A stretch of DNA of 64,000 nucleotides from NCBI GenBank assembly GCA_000507305.1, contig DF239019.1, positions 142,001 to 206,000 of the forward strand, written 5' to 3'. The first letter of the stretch is position 1, and every line of letters starts with the position of its first letter. The notes beneath the pieces are model-generated. The model saw only the letters and a program-made list of their open reading frames with translations, did not search any database and had not been told where the DNA came from. Below, in pieces: positions 1 to 12,400 of the stretch. The DNA is from Breviolum minutum Mf 1.05b.01. Lineage: Eukaryota > Sar > Dinophyceae > Suessiales > Symbiodiniaceae. Made by a program: the position numbers and the translations under genes.

Positions 1-3000
1 AATGTAAAAACATACTTGTAGCGTACCCTTACAGCAAACCAAGACACATGTCGCATCGTGATCTTTATTTATGATGCCAAACATACATTCATCTACAAAA
101 CATGCATGATTTTTATACACACATGAACCTTGGAGATCATACATAAATACATGTACGAAAGCTCTCTCTCTCTCTGCCTCTAAACACTTCATATATATAC
201 CAGTATTGCATATTAATAAAACAATACATATTTTAACAAATCTCGAGAATCAATATGAAAACATAATATCAAACCCACGCACAGCTTCCCTGCGTTCCTG
301 CCTTCAGAAAGTTGCAACTGGACCATGCCCGTCGTGCTGCTACTGCACAGCGGAGTGGCAAAAGGGGGGCCCAAAAAGATGCGATCCCAAACTGAAAAAA
401 TCCAATTTCACCTGAGGTCCCCTTTATTGTGGAAATTGTGGAGGTTTCTCTGGAAGTGACTTCGAAAGAGTGGCCCTGGGAGGGTTTTCAGTTTGAAGTT
501 AGGGATATATAAATTTGATGTCCAAATTTGATCAAATTTGAAGGTTCCGGTGAGTCGTGGGAAAAAATCACAAAAACATTGCTGCTTTGTTTGGTGAAAA
601 AAAACATTAAAAAAACAGTAATGATGATGTCATGACCGGATCCATTATGGCTCGGTAAATGGATGTAAATGGCTTGGCGAACATCAGAAACTTGGTTCAT
701 CCAATCACGTATCTCAACATCACTTCCTGGAGATCCCAGAAACCAAACATGATTAATCATAGCAGGTCTGTAAATGTCTGTTCGTATGCAAAAAACTTCC
801 CACAAATAAAATGCAATTCTCCTATGATTCTACAACACTACGTCCTTCATTGTAAATCAGTGATACATTGCCATGAATCATGATGTTTCCACGGAACACT
901 TCGGTAGAAAATCCTACAAAAAATACTCGGTTTGAGTTTCAGCACTGCACTGACAACATCCCGATACCTTGAGATAGGCGATACACTCATGGCTCGTGGC
1001 TCCTTGGGATTGGGATGCACAAAATGCTGAAATCCACACACCTTGGATCGTAAGGATCGTGTTCCTCCACTAGATCTCGTAGGAGAAACGTGTTATGTAT
1101 CTGGGAATTCCCTACCAGTATAATTAATAGCTCAAGTTGCAGAACATTAGGCAGAATATTTCAGGTTCAACCCTAGTCATTGATCAACGCATGGGTGAAG
1201 TCGGCTGAGGCTTGCTGGAGTTTGCCCACATGTGTCTAGGTCAAAAACGCTCGAAGCAGGATTTGGAAGCATTCTAAATGTTTTAATTATTATATTATTC
1301 TCTAATTATATCCAATCAATGAGAGCCCACGCTATTGAGGTACACATTTGCCACACATTATCACACTGACTGAGGACGACCCCTGCATTTTGAGTCCTCG
1401 GCCAAGTCAAAATGTCGTAACCTCGCGAAACAAACCCGGCCCGGGGTTGTTATTCAAGGTGGTTGATCACCAAGAAATTACCCTATTTCATGGAAATGCA
1501 GTCCGATTAAATATGATTCCATTTACCTAAATACTACACAAATGTACATAGCTTATCTAGCAGCAAAATGCATTATCCTTTGCTTCATCCTTTTGGAGAT
1601 TCCCCTATATACCTTTGGGGGGAACTCGTCCGATGACACAAGTCACCCGGTTTGATAGTTCTAAGCCAAAGATGTTCTTCAACGGAGTGCCCCCTATCGC
1701 TACTTCTGCCAAAAGTAGGTTTCAATTTACACTATAGAAGTGACATCATTTCGCTATTCAATCATACATCAATTCAAATTGGTTTCGCCGGGATATCCTT
1801 ATCCCTTCTTTGCTGTTGATGGTTCAGACATCCGGCTGTTGCACCACCTAAGCTTGGAATATCTTACTACTTACATTTTGCTGAAGCTCTTCATTTCTCT
1901 GTGGAACACCTCGCCTGAGGAACAATAAGATGATACGGGAGTGAATGGGATTCTCAAGCCTTTGCATGCAATTCAATCACTAAGAAACCCACCCGCAAAG
2001 AAACTTCTTGCAGGACTTGGTGGTGGTTCACTAACTTCAACTGAAATTACGAGTTCTCGTCTTAGAGGTGAGTCAAGCAATTACTATCTGCATGAAAACT
2101 GCCTCAGCAGCGGTGTTCATCAAAACCAATCATTCTTCAAAGAACCACACGCACACATTGAGTTGTTGATGTGAGAAGTCTTCTTTGGGTCATGAAGCAA
2201 ACTCCCAGCCACCATGTTTTGATTGAATGACCTGTGTTCAATTTGTAACAACTTGGGAAATCTTTCAAACATTCGATGAATTCACCCTTTCTCACAGCAG
2301 TTTGTCTTTCACAATACTGCCAGGGAACAACTGTTCCGTGGCATCGCGCACGGCCGTTTTGCCGTTCGCGACCAATAAACCCACGGGATAGACTCGATGG
2401 AGGGCCTACAAGTTTCAAAGGTTGAGTGACCAGTCACCAGCTGATGCAATGATGAATATTTGAAGAAAAACATAGAAAAACTAAGGAAACAAGAGGAAAC
2501 CACAGCTTTGTAATCATCCCAACTGGTTTTTCCAAATGAGTTTGTGACCCATCAACAGTAGGATCCGGGAGTTTTTCGTGGGTGAATTCTGAGGAAAAAT
2601 GGGTGAGGGTTGGCCTATGGTAGACCAAGATGGCACTGGAAATCCAACATCTTGTAGATGTCTTGCCTAATCCCAGAGTGCATAGAGTGCTAATTGATCA
2701 TACATGAGGGAACTTTTTTTCCGCGGAACTAGCATAGCCCATTTGGAGAAAACAAAAGTCATCCACTAAATGTCACTGAGAGGGGCCATGTGAGTTATCA
2801 GCAAGCGTATGCTTCCGGAGGTTTTTGTTAGGTCGTGGCTCGTGTCGCTGTGGTTTTGCCACAAATAAGCAAATACGCAAAGTTCAGCATTCATACAAAG
2901 GCTTCAAAGTCTGCACATCCCGCCGGGTCTCCCCTGCATGGTATGGCCCCTACACACGCAACTACGGCGTAGTACCAGTACAGGGTTGGAGGGGGTGACC

Positions 3001-3306
3001 AAAGAAACACTTCTTGTCCGTATTGTGAGCTTCATGACCCCCTATAGCGCAAAAGAAATGATCACCCAAAGACCTTGCACCAGTTGATAAGTAGTCCATC
3101 CCCTTATGTCCAGAGGTTACAGGATTTTGTCCACCATCCAACAACACAACAGGATTCCAAATGCCCAACCTCACCTGGGACTATTCCATCCCTCAGAAGA
3201 TGCATCCCAAGATAGTAGCTTTGTTCACCAACTCCATCTTTCGACTTCCCAAATTTCGAACTTCAAACACTTACTTCTACTTTCTGTAAAAAAACACCCT
3301 GAATCA

Positions 3307-3377
<71 letters not shown>

Positions 3378-3393
3378 ATCCCAAANNNNNTCA

Positions 3394-3466
<73 letters not shown>

Positions 3467-6400
3467 CCCAAAAAACACGATTCCATATGTGAATTTCATA
3501 TGTAATATCTAATCCTGTGTTTTCGGCGATCTTCGCCTCTCCAGGAGTCGGTCGAATCTCGCTAGGATGTAGGACCTACAGTTGGATCCAAACAAAAAAC
3601 ATCCAAACCGGACGATGCACAACGATAAGGGCAAACAAAAAGAGAGGCCACATTAAGCTTACAGGTGCAAGTTTTGGGCGATTTTGGCTTTTAAAAAATG
3701 TAAAATTGAATCACCCGCTGAGTCCAATTCTGGCTTGGTCAAACCGTCCAAAGACATGGCAATCTTAACCCCTGAGTTCACTCTAGAAAAAGTCTTAAAA
3801 CCTTTCATGTCTCTTCATGTGCAGGCTCGGGTTTTCGGAAATCCCCGCCAAAGAAAACAATGGAAGGTCCAACTTCACAAGGTAGAGCTGTTAGTTTCAG
3901 TTTCAAAGGGGAAGAGGGCCGGAGCAGCTTGGGGATTCAGTTTCTTCTCTGTTAAAAGCCATGTATGCGATGCATTGCGACGGTTTTGTTGTTTCATCAA
4001 CGCAGCTCAAACCGGAGGAGGAAACCTTTCACATCTCCCCCTACACTCTGGAAACAACTACCCATTTGGAGATGTCTCAAAACCTGCTGGATTTCCTCGC
4101 AAAGCTGCTGGAAAAACCACATCATTGATGAATCTGACACATTTAAGAACGGCTGCCAAATTTAGATCCTTGCAGTCTTTACAACTCTTTGCACGCCATC
4201 ATGGGTTGCTATCCAATTTCTGAAGTATGTGCTACAAACTAGTACTGTGATTTTCCGTTTTTTGGAGCGTCATAGAACCAGCCGCAAGGAACCAGCCGCA
4301 ACAAGCGGGCAATGGCATCATACGTTAAGGTCGGTGTGCGAAGACCGCCTCCGCATCTGACAAACCCGGAGGAGCTCGGGGCAGGTGCTAAGGAAATCCC
4401 TCAAGGTTTATACGATTAGACACCCCCGACGTTTAACAGTTCGCCCCCCAACAAAAATGATGGGACTGGAAGACGATCCTTGCCTTTTGGGATGGTATAT
4501 TTTCAGGGGCGAACTGTTAAACTTCAGGTGGGTAATACCAAGAAATAGTTTTATCTGAATCCTTGAAACGCTGTCAAAAGTTGGGTTTGGTTTGCTGTTC
4601 AAACAATCTCTGAGCCATAAACACACATGCAAACTGTCATTCAATAGCATTCACCTGTTGTCAAAATAGTTCGAACCGACTATGCAAATAGCATCCAAAA
4701 ATATCCAAAATCTGAGCTCATGGTCTCTTGTTTTCAATAGTATCTGGGGTGCTGGATTTCATTTTCCACAAACAGGCAGGACAGGAAGATGATACATATC
4801 ATGCCAACAACTGTTGAATGTTCATCTTAAAATACCAAAAGGCAAATTTGCTCTACTGAGTCATGGCCTGGAAGATAGAAAAAGGAACCATCCATTTCCT
4901 CTCGGTATACATAAATGGAAAATGATCATGTGGTGCTGAGGTGCAATTCAATGTTTCTGCATGTATATCCCTCCTGATGTTTAAGGGACAACACCCCTCC
5001 CGATATGAATAGAAACAGTAGGAACAGCCATTTCTGCACCAATTCAGACCAACTCCAAAACAAAAACAACATGTTTTGAGCTGGTGATTTCAAGTATTTT
5101 GAGGCCTTCATTCCTGTATTCCTAGTGTTGGATGAGCATTCCACATGTTTTCACATTGCGCTGTTTCTGTTGGTCGCCTGGCATTTGCCCTTGTTCCAAT
5201 GCACGGTGCAAGGCCGTGAGACGACGTAACAAGGTCTCCAGCTCGGCGACGTTGGAGGGCAGATCTGAAGCTACGGAGGATGCGGGGGATTCACCCATGA
5301 ATCACCAAAGAAAATCAATAGCAAAAACGGGTTTTGGGGGGTGAATCTAAGGACAAATTGGCCAAAGGGATTGGATTGTATTGGGGGGTTTGGTGGGATA
5401 GTTTGTAAATGATGTAGAAAAGATGATCTACAGTAGCCAAGTGGTAAATCTGGAGAATGAGGTTGAGGAAACACGACTTCATACATTTGCCTATGAGACA
5501 TGCAACATAGCAAAAATAAAGTGATATGCCCAAAGAAACCGAAATGGGACACAAACTAGTTTCAGTATGTATATATATATATATATATCCGATTAGCCGT
5601 GTGACATGACTGATGCACCCCACAGAAAACATGTTGAAACAAAGCACGACGTTGTATGAGGCGTAACACAGAGTGCAGTTAACAGTAATGTCTACTGATC
5701 TCAACACCCTATAGAAAAGGACGAATCTATGTATATATATATATACACATGAAACTAGAATAGCAATTGTATATCAGCAAAAAACAAACACAATACACTA
5801 CTAGTACAAACAATGAAAACACAAACCAACAGGAAGCCATGAACAACACAGAAGTGGATGTGCTGCCTCCTTCGAGTGTGAATCTTCTTATCGTTGCTAG
5901 GTGCTTCACTCCTGTCGTTGAACAAATGACCTTTGAGGGGAATCAAACCTCCACAAAAACATGGCTCTATCCTCGGCTGATTTGTTTGGGCTGATCATCC
6001 ACTGCCCAGTCCAAGTTCATAAGCCATCAATTGAAAATCTTAGGGGATTGCAATGAGAAGAACCAACATCTACGAGTACCAACAAACATGGTAAGTGCAG
6101 ACACATTTGCTAGGTCTGAGGCCACATCGAAACCAGCTCAACCTTTTCCTAGATACAAACCCCACTCCGTTATTGCAACAACAAGTTACGAAAAAATGGT
6201 TGAAGTTGGACTGCAGACACCAAGTTGGGTGGCATGATGATGCGCGCTTGAAAGCGGGACCTTCGCCAGTGGGCTTAAAGACATGGCCGGGATGCCCGGT
6301 TGGGTCTATCTAACCTTCATGATGAATGCCTTCATCAATCATCATCAATCCGTACGCCTGGAGTCCTAGAGGTATACATTTTTGGAGGGGTTATGGGCGG

Positions 6401-9400
6401 TCCGCTGCTATGAACCGGCTTCGTTGAACAGTGGGAACAGAGATGTATCATAGTAGGTGGTTCGTTCAGCCGGTGCCTGTGCAGTTGTACCAGTTCATTT
6501 TTCCAAACACTAGGGTGAAATAGTCACCCGTTTCCTAAAAAACTTGTCGGTCACGCAGGCCTCAAAGGTGGATCCAATGGATTCCCAGGCCATGGTGGAC
6601 TTGGCACTGCTAAGGCAACCACACGGAAGTCTGCGTGCACGCCTTGAGGGAAACAAAACTCTGTGGCATTGGCGTTGGGAAGTTGGTTAATCAAACCCAC
6701 CCAAGTGATTGAGATTTAGTCAATATGTTGGGAAGGTAAAATGTGTGGAGAAAAGGGAATGAAACATAGTTATGCAGTTATGCAACCAACAAGTAGATTC
6801 ACAAGCAAAAGTGGAAGCAATATCATACAGGTAATGACATCCCTGACGTGAGCTGACACGTGGTTAGTAAGTGAGTCGAATAAAATCCCTCCCTTTCATC
6901 TACAAGGCCCATAAATCCGACTGACTTTCTCTGAGCAACAATTTTGTCCATCCATTGGTGTACAGTAAGAAATTCTCTTATGAGATGGGGAAAAAATCAT
7001 ACCTATGTTGGCGATACTAGTTCACCAGAAGTTGAGGTTTTCCTTTGTTCCAAAAAAATCCCATTCACAAATCGCCTTCTGAGGGTTGATACTAGGTGGT
7101 TGAGCCACCCCAATTGAAAAGGTATTGGTCAAGTCATCATCCGAAACCAAGGGGCTACCACTCCAACATGTTTAACTCGGGGACTCAGCACGCCAAGACA
7201 CGTACCAATTTGGCTTTGCCTCTCAACAAAGACAAAGCATGGCTGGAGTCAGCCCGAGTTGGAGTGATGGAAAAAGGTTCATGTCCTCATAAAACTTGGT
7301 AAAACTTAAAGGTTCCCTGTTATATATTCTTATATGTTGAACCTTCCGCAAAAAGGCAGGGGAGAGATCTGGACTTGAACATGAGAGTGAAAAAATGCCA
7401 TTTCCAATCCTTGTCAAATGTTCGAGACTTCCTTGGAACTTTAGGATCTTCGTCAGCCTTCTAGTGTGGGTTTCCCAGATTAGAACGACCAAACTGCCAA
7501 CCCAAAATTTCAAAAACCAAGAAACTTTTAGTTTTAGCATTGGCATGAGCACCCTACTCCCGTCAACATCTTTGAAAGCATCATCAAATCATCACCCTTT
7601 AACCATTTAAGTTGCAGGGAATCCCATCCAGAATGGAAGGAATTGATGATGAAAACTCTGGTTTAGGAATTGATTTATTTGGCTTCACCCTCCTCATGTC
7701 AAGGTCATCTCCAAATGGGAATCTTTGAACAATTTCCACACTCATCAGCTCTGAAAAACGAAAGGGCCTTCTTCAACACTGATTTCCTCCTGCGTCAGGA
7801 CATCATATCTCCGCGCAGGGATCAATCTGGCAAGAAAGGCACGCAGCCGTGTGGTGCAAGGTCATGTATTAGTTGAGTTATAGTGACGTCCACTAGTGAA
7901 GGAGTTCCCTCAAAGGTGGCTTCCCCGGAAAATCCACCTTACTTTGCTGCAAATATGATGGAAATTGGAGGTTGGTGAAGTAAGTGTGAAACATTAATTG
8001 AAATTCACCAATCACAAAAGAAGAGAAGGGGGTGGGATGTTAGATTCCCAAAAAAAAACCAATCCCTCCCAAACACTGATCATGAGTTTGCCCCTTTGTC
8101 AAAAACATATATATATATATATATACATATCACCTGGAAGGATGTTTGTGGTGTACCACTTTGTTTGGGCATATTTTTCATGACAATAACGCAATATCAA
8201 TGTGACTATGGCACAATCGATAGGTCCACCTCTAGGGGCGTGTCAATTTCTATCCAGCTGGCCACCTCGCCATGTCATAATGAGCTCTTGTTGTGAGTTG
8301 TGTTACCATGAACCACTGCTGGCTTGGTAGCCAAAAAAACCAGGTGATTTGGGATATACCATTTTGCATTTCCCTTTTAGCAGCAAATGATTTTCAGGTC
8401 GTTTAGTTTTCTTTGGCAGGGGAATACTATGATTTTTGGGTACTGCTGCAAAGCAATTTCGTACCTTAACAGCAGGTCCCAGACCAGGGCTGCCAAGGGA
8501 CAATCGACCATCGTCCAATTGCATTTCTCGATTCCTTGGAGTATGCACAGGCAAAGCAATGGATGAATCAGGGTTTAACCGCCCCGGATCATCTCTTCAA
8601 TTAGTCATCGATTCTAGTGCTGTTTAGTTGCCCTGGTAGTAGGGAAATACATGGAACTACACAATCCTTGCGTCTTTAGTTCTGCCAATATCACTGGTTC
8701 TTCAATGATGAATCTCAGGGGAATTCACTCGTTATTGGGTATCCATTCCCCCTTGAAAGAGCCCCAATTTCTACAGAAAACCACCAATTGAAGCTGGCAA
8801 CAACGTCAGATCACTTGCAAATTACAGGGGTCTGTAGGAATGCGGCCATGAGATTCCATCAAATCAGTAGGAATGACTTACATGTGGCACATGTTTCCAA
8901 TCTTGTAGGGACCATCTGAATGTGTTCTTCCAACATGAACACAATTCATATACTTGCATGTCTCTGTCATTTGGAGAGAACCCATGAAACATGTTCATCA
9001 CTCTTCCCTAAAGCGTCCAAATCATCTCAACTACACAGAGATTATCAGGCACATACATCATCCACCATCCGCATTTACGAGGAACATTTTACATATATCA
9101 ACCCCAGCTCCAAATCGCCTCCTTCAAGAATATCACTGGATCGCCAATCGTTTTAGGCTAGATACTCCAACAAGTTGTTGAGCGTTGGCAGCACGTTTCG
9201 CTCAGCCTCCAAGGTTTGGTTGAAGCGATCATGCAGGCGGGTAACTAACATGGCTGGTCGGTGCTATGTTAGCCTACCAAAGGGTACATCTTATGAAGGG
9301 TTGGTTGGAATTCACAGATATCGAAAAGGGTCCATGTAGAGTGGATATCAAAAAAACGGTGGCGGTAGGCATAAGTCGATCCAACACCCCTTCTGAAGGG

Positions 9401-12400
9401 TGTCAGAATCATTGGGGCCACATGGGATTACAGCATCCTCTTTCGAATCAAAACCCTTTTGATGGATGCGACGTTTGGTGTGATGAATGGCACTCAGGCA
9501 TGAGAAATATCCTTTGAATCAAGAGAACCTCAGCAACCGCAGGCTAGTTGGAAAGTTCTAGCATGCTTCTCGATGCCAGCAAGATCAATGATCTTTGGTG
9601 ATTAATTCTGAGACAAGTCCATCGTCTTCCAACAACCAGGTGGTGGTTGAGACACCCATAAAGGTCACAAGCGAAATCTTCCCCCCGCCGGAGGTGAAAA
9701 AAATAAATCACCACATAGCTGTATTTTCCAAAGGTGAGCCCACAAATCAATATTGACGCAACAATGGCTGATCCAAGTTTGAATTTGATTCTTAGTTGAA
9801 GATTTGGGGACCCAGTACCCAGAGCCGTAGAGCATATTGAACTTCTGCCCCTTTCCCCGCGAGTATCTGTCAGCTGTCAGGCCTTCTCCAGGCCATCTAG
9901 TACCTTAGGGCAAAAACACGGGCTCAAGAAACATGTCATCAAAATCAAATGGGAATGCCCGTAGCCGTATCCACGCATAGGGAGGTTCTGTTTGCCTCTC
10001 TGCGCCTGTACTGGGATATCCGGTTCGAACTTAGGGCCAATGCTTAGTAATTTGGTTCTGGATCGGGTCTGACTATTGGGGTCATAGTCTGATTAGTGGC
10101 TTCCAACAAAACCTCCTCAGCTTTCCAATCTCAGCTTAGGGATCCAGACCAAAACACGACCACGAAGAGCACAACGTACTGGAGCACTATCTGCATAGAT
10201 CGTGCGACCTCCGGAACTCCTGCAAGTCAGGTATTCTGAAGGCTTACCTGCTTACTATGATTGATGTTGGATGTTGATTGCCTGCTAGCCAATAACCATT
10301 GATGGTTCCAGATTTCCCACGGCTGCACCAGTTGCAGGATGAAGAATCTCCCATTTTGGCGAATTTCAAGGTCTCAACTGCCAATAGCTGCAGGATTTAT
10401 CAACAGTATCACCTATGTTGGTTTGCTGGTTGGGCCTGGCGGTTTGAGATCCAGAAACACAACAAAAATCAAACCGCCAAGCAAAGCCACCGAATCTTTA
10501 AGCATCCAATAATCTCCATCCACGGTGAATCCATCATACACTCTGATAATCTAAGATAGCCGGATGAACCAAGCCGTACAGTATTTGTAGGTCGTTCTTT
10601 TTGAAAAGGTCAATTTTCATTGCTGCCTTAGTTTACAGGAGTGTAGCTTTCCGGCAGATTCATCTTCTCACTGCCAACTAGCATTGGAATGCCCGCCTAG
10701 TTGCTAGGTTTAGATTTTTTGATTGGTTGAAACTTGACCATAAAACATTATAAAACAAGTTACTGTAAGTGGGTTATTTTGTGGGTGTGACGGTGGCATA
10801 CCTTCATTTATTATCCGTGAGCACGGATGAAGCCCTAGTTGGCTAATAACGGGACGCTCAAATCATGACCATGAGTCACTTAACACCACTGGGTAGTTTT
10901 CACCTCCTACATATCGATGGCTTATGAATATCCCTCTGTGATGATGTGATACTTGATGTGATACTTCCTATACAACCAACCTTTGGGTCAACTGACCATT
11001 GCTGACATCTTCGACATATCTTGGAGGTTGGGTCGTGGTCAAAATGCTAGCATGAGGAAGAGAGCCACCTACTCGGGAGTCCCAAAAACTTGTCTATGTG
11101 GATAAACGGATAAACATGTTTACGGTGACTGTAAGGGCGTAAACACGTTATTTGATACAAAAATGCGGGGGCTCTGTAAAAATCCTGACACGGGCACCGC
11201 CCCTCAATCCCCCAAAAAAGGTCGTGTTTTGAATACGATTTGAAAACAAGTACGCTCCTCAAATCGATTGCCTCTTCCGAAACTCAGATTCCCAAACGGT
11301 TGAAAAGTAAAGACCTACAGAGCTTCCCAGCCATCCTCACAATCCTCCCAAAAGGTTTACTTGTCCTCCCCAAACCAACAGAGATGAGTCCCGTCTTGGT
11401 TTGGTATCTTCCCCGTCCCCAACCTGCTCAGCTCCCTTCGTTGCTTCAAATCTGCTTCTGTGGTGTCACGAGTTACAGTCAAGACCTCTGCCTCACGACC
11501 CTGTAACTCACCTGACATCGGTGGGGTGTGAAGAGGCTTGAATCATCTGCCAAAAAAATCAAAAAACGACTCATCAAAAGAAACATGAAGCAAATGTTTG
11601 AAACCACCTATATATTTACCTTTCACTATGATGGTTCAGTTTCCTAGAAATTGCCCCACAAAATTCTCCAACCAATTCAGGTGGATCAACTTATAGGATT
11701 CGGATCATCAGGAGAAACAATAGTCGAAGTGGAGTAAATCAATATGTATATATATATATATATAACATTGCCCAACACCCCGGACAGTGGTAGGTGGCTG
11801 CAGATGTTGTCCACAAATTCGCACACCACAAACATCTTCACTATTTTGGGAAGCCGTGATAAAAAAACAACAACAACCCAATTCCTCGGCCCTCGGCATG
11901 CGGAAGACTAGTTGTCCTCTTGTGATACAACTTCCACACAATACATGACGAAAACAAGATCTTATGAACAGAAACAAGCTTCACAAACATGCATGAAACT
12001 GTAATGATTTACGCCGCCATTTGAAATTCAATTGAAACATGTCCATAGATGTCTGAATCTTTCCGCCAATATATATTGCCTAGTTGGGAAGACCGTAGGA
12101 AAATATGCTGAGGTCTCAAGTGTTTGGAATGCCACAATTTTTCAAACCAAAAAACCAACATGAAACAACTAGCTTTCCCACAAGCAAGGATATCAGTAAG
12201 AATTTCCAACCACCAACGAACCAAACATCATGAAGAGAGATCTAACCATCATCTGCTGCAAATGATCAGTGTGAAAAACCTGGCAACAAAGCATCACAAT
12301 TTGGGTTTCCCTGAAGGTTTTGACGCCTTGCCAGCCAACATCATACCACATCCATCTGTAAACAATAACCAAGCAACAGAAACGCAAAGCAAGCTGACGA

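Noticed and set aside
847..1041. 64-codon minus-strand frame as the VWA8 exon carrying the second P-loop
   Set aside because: No GxxGxGK/S motif appears in it or in nearby frames.
3106..3492. Poly-isoleucine and poly-methionine open frames
   Set aside because: Translations of an ATC microsatellite across an N gap.
3684..4223. 179-codon plus-strand open frame, plus a second protein-like plus-strand frame over 3.9-4.1 kb
   Set aside because: It lies within the VWA8 gene on the opposite strand and overlaps minus-strand exon candidates with better splice signals. It is probably an antisense shadow.
6095..6313. 72-codon plus-strand open frame and an alternative minus frame reading HVFKPTGEGPAFKRASS
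   Set aside because: The same bases in a different minus-strand frame give SRFQARIIMPPNL, the expected VWA8 continuation.
6531..6700. Plus-strand frame of about 59 codons that looks convincingly coding
   Set aside because: The opposite strand encodes the diagnostic VWA8 block ending GNPLDPPLR, in phase with its neighbours. The plus reading is its shadow, and it shows how misleading antisense frames are here.
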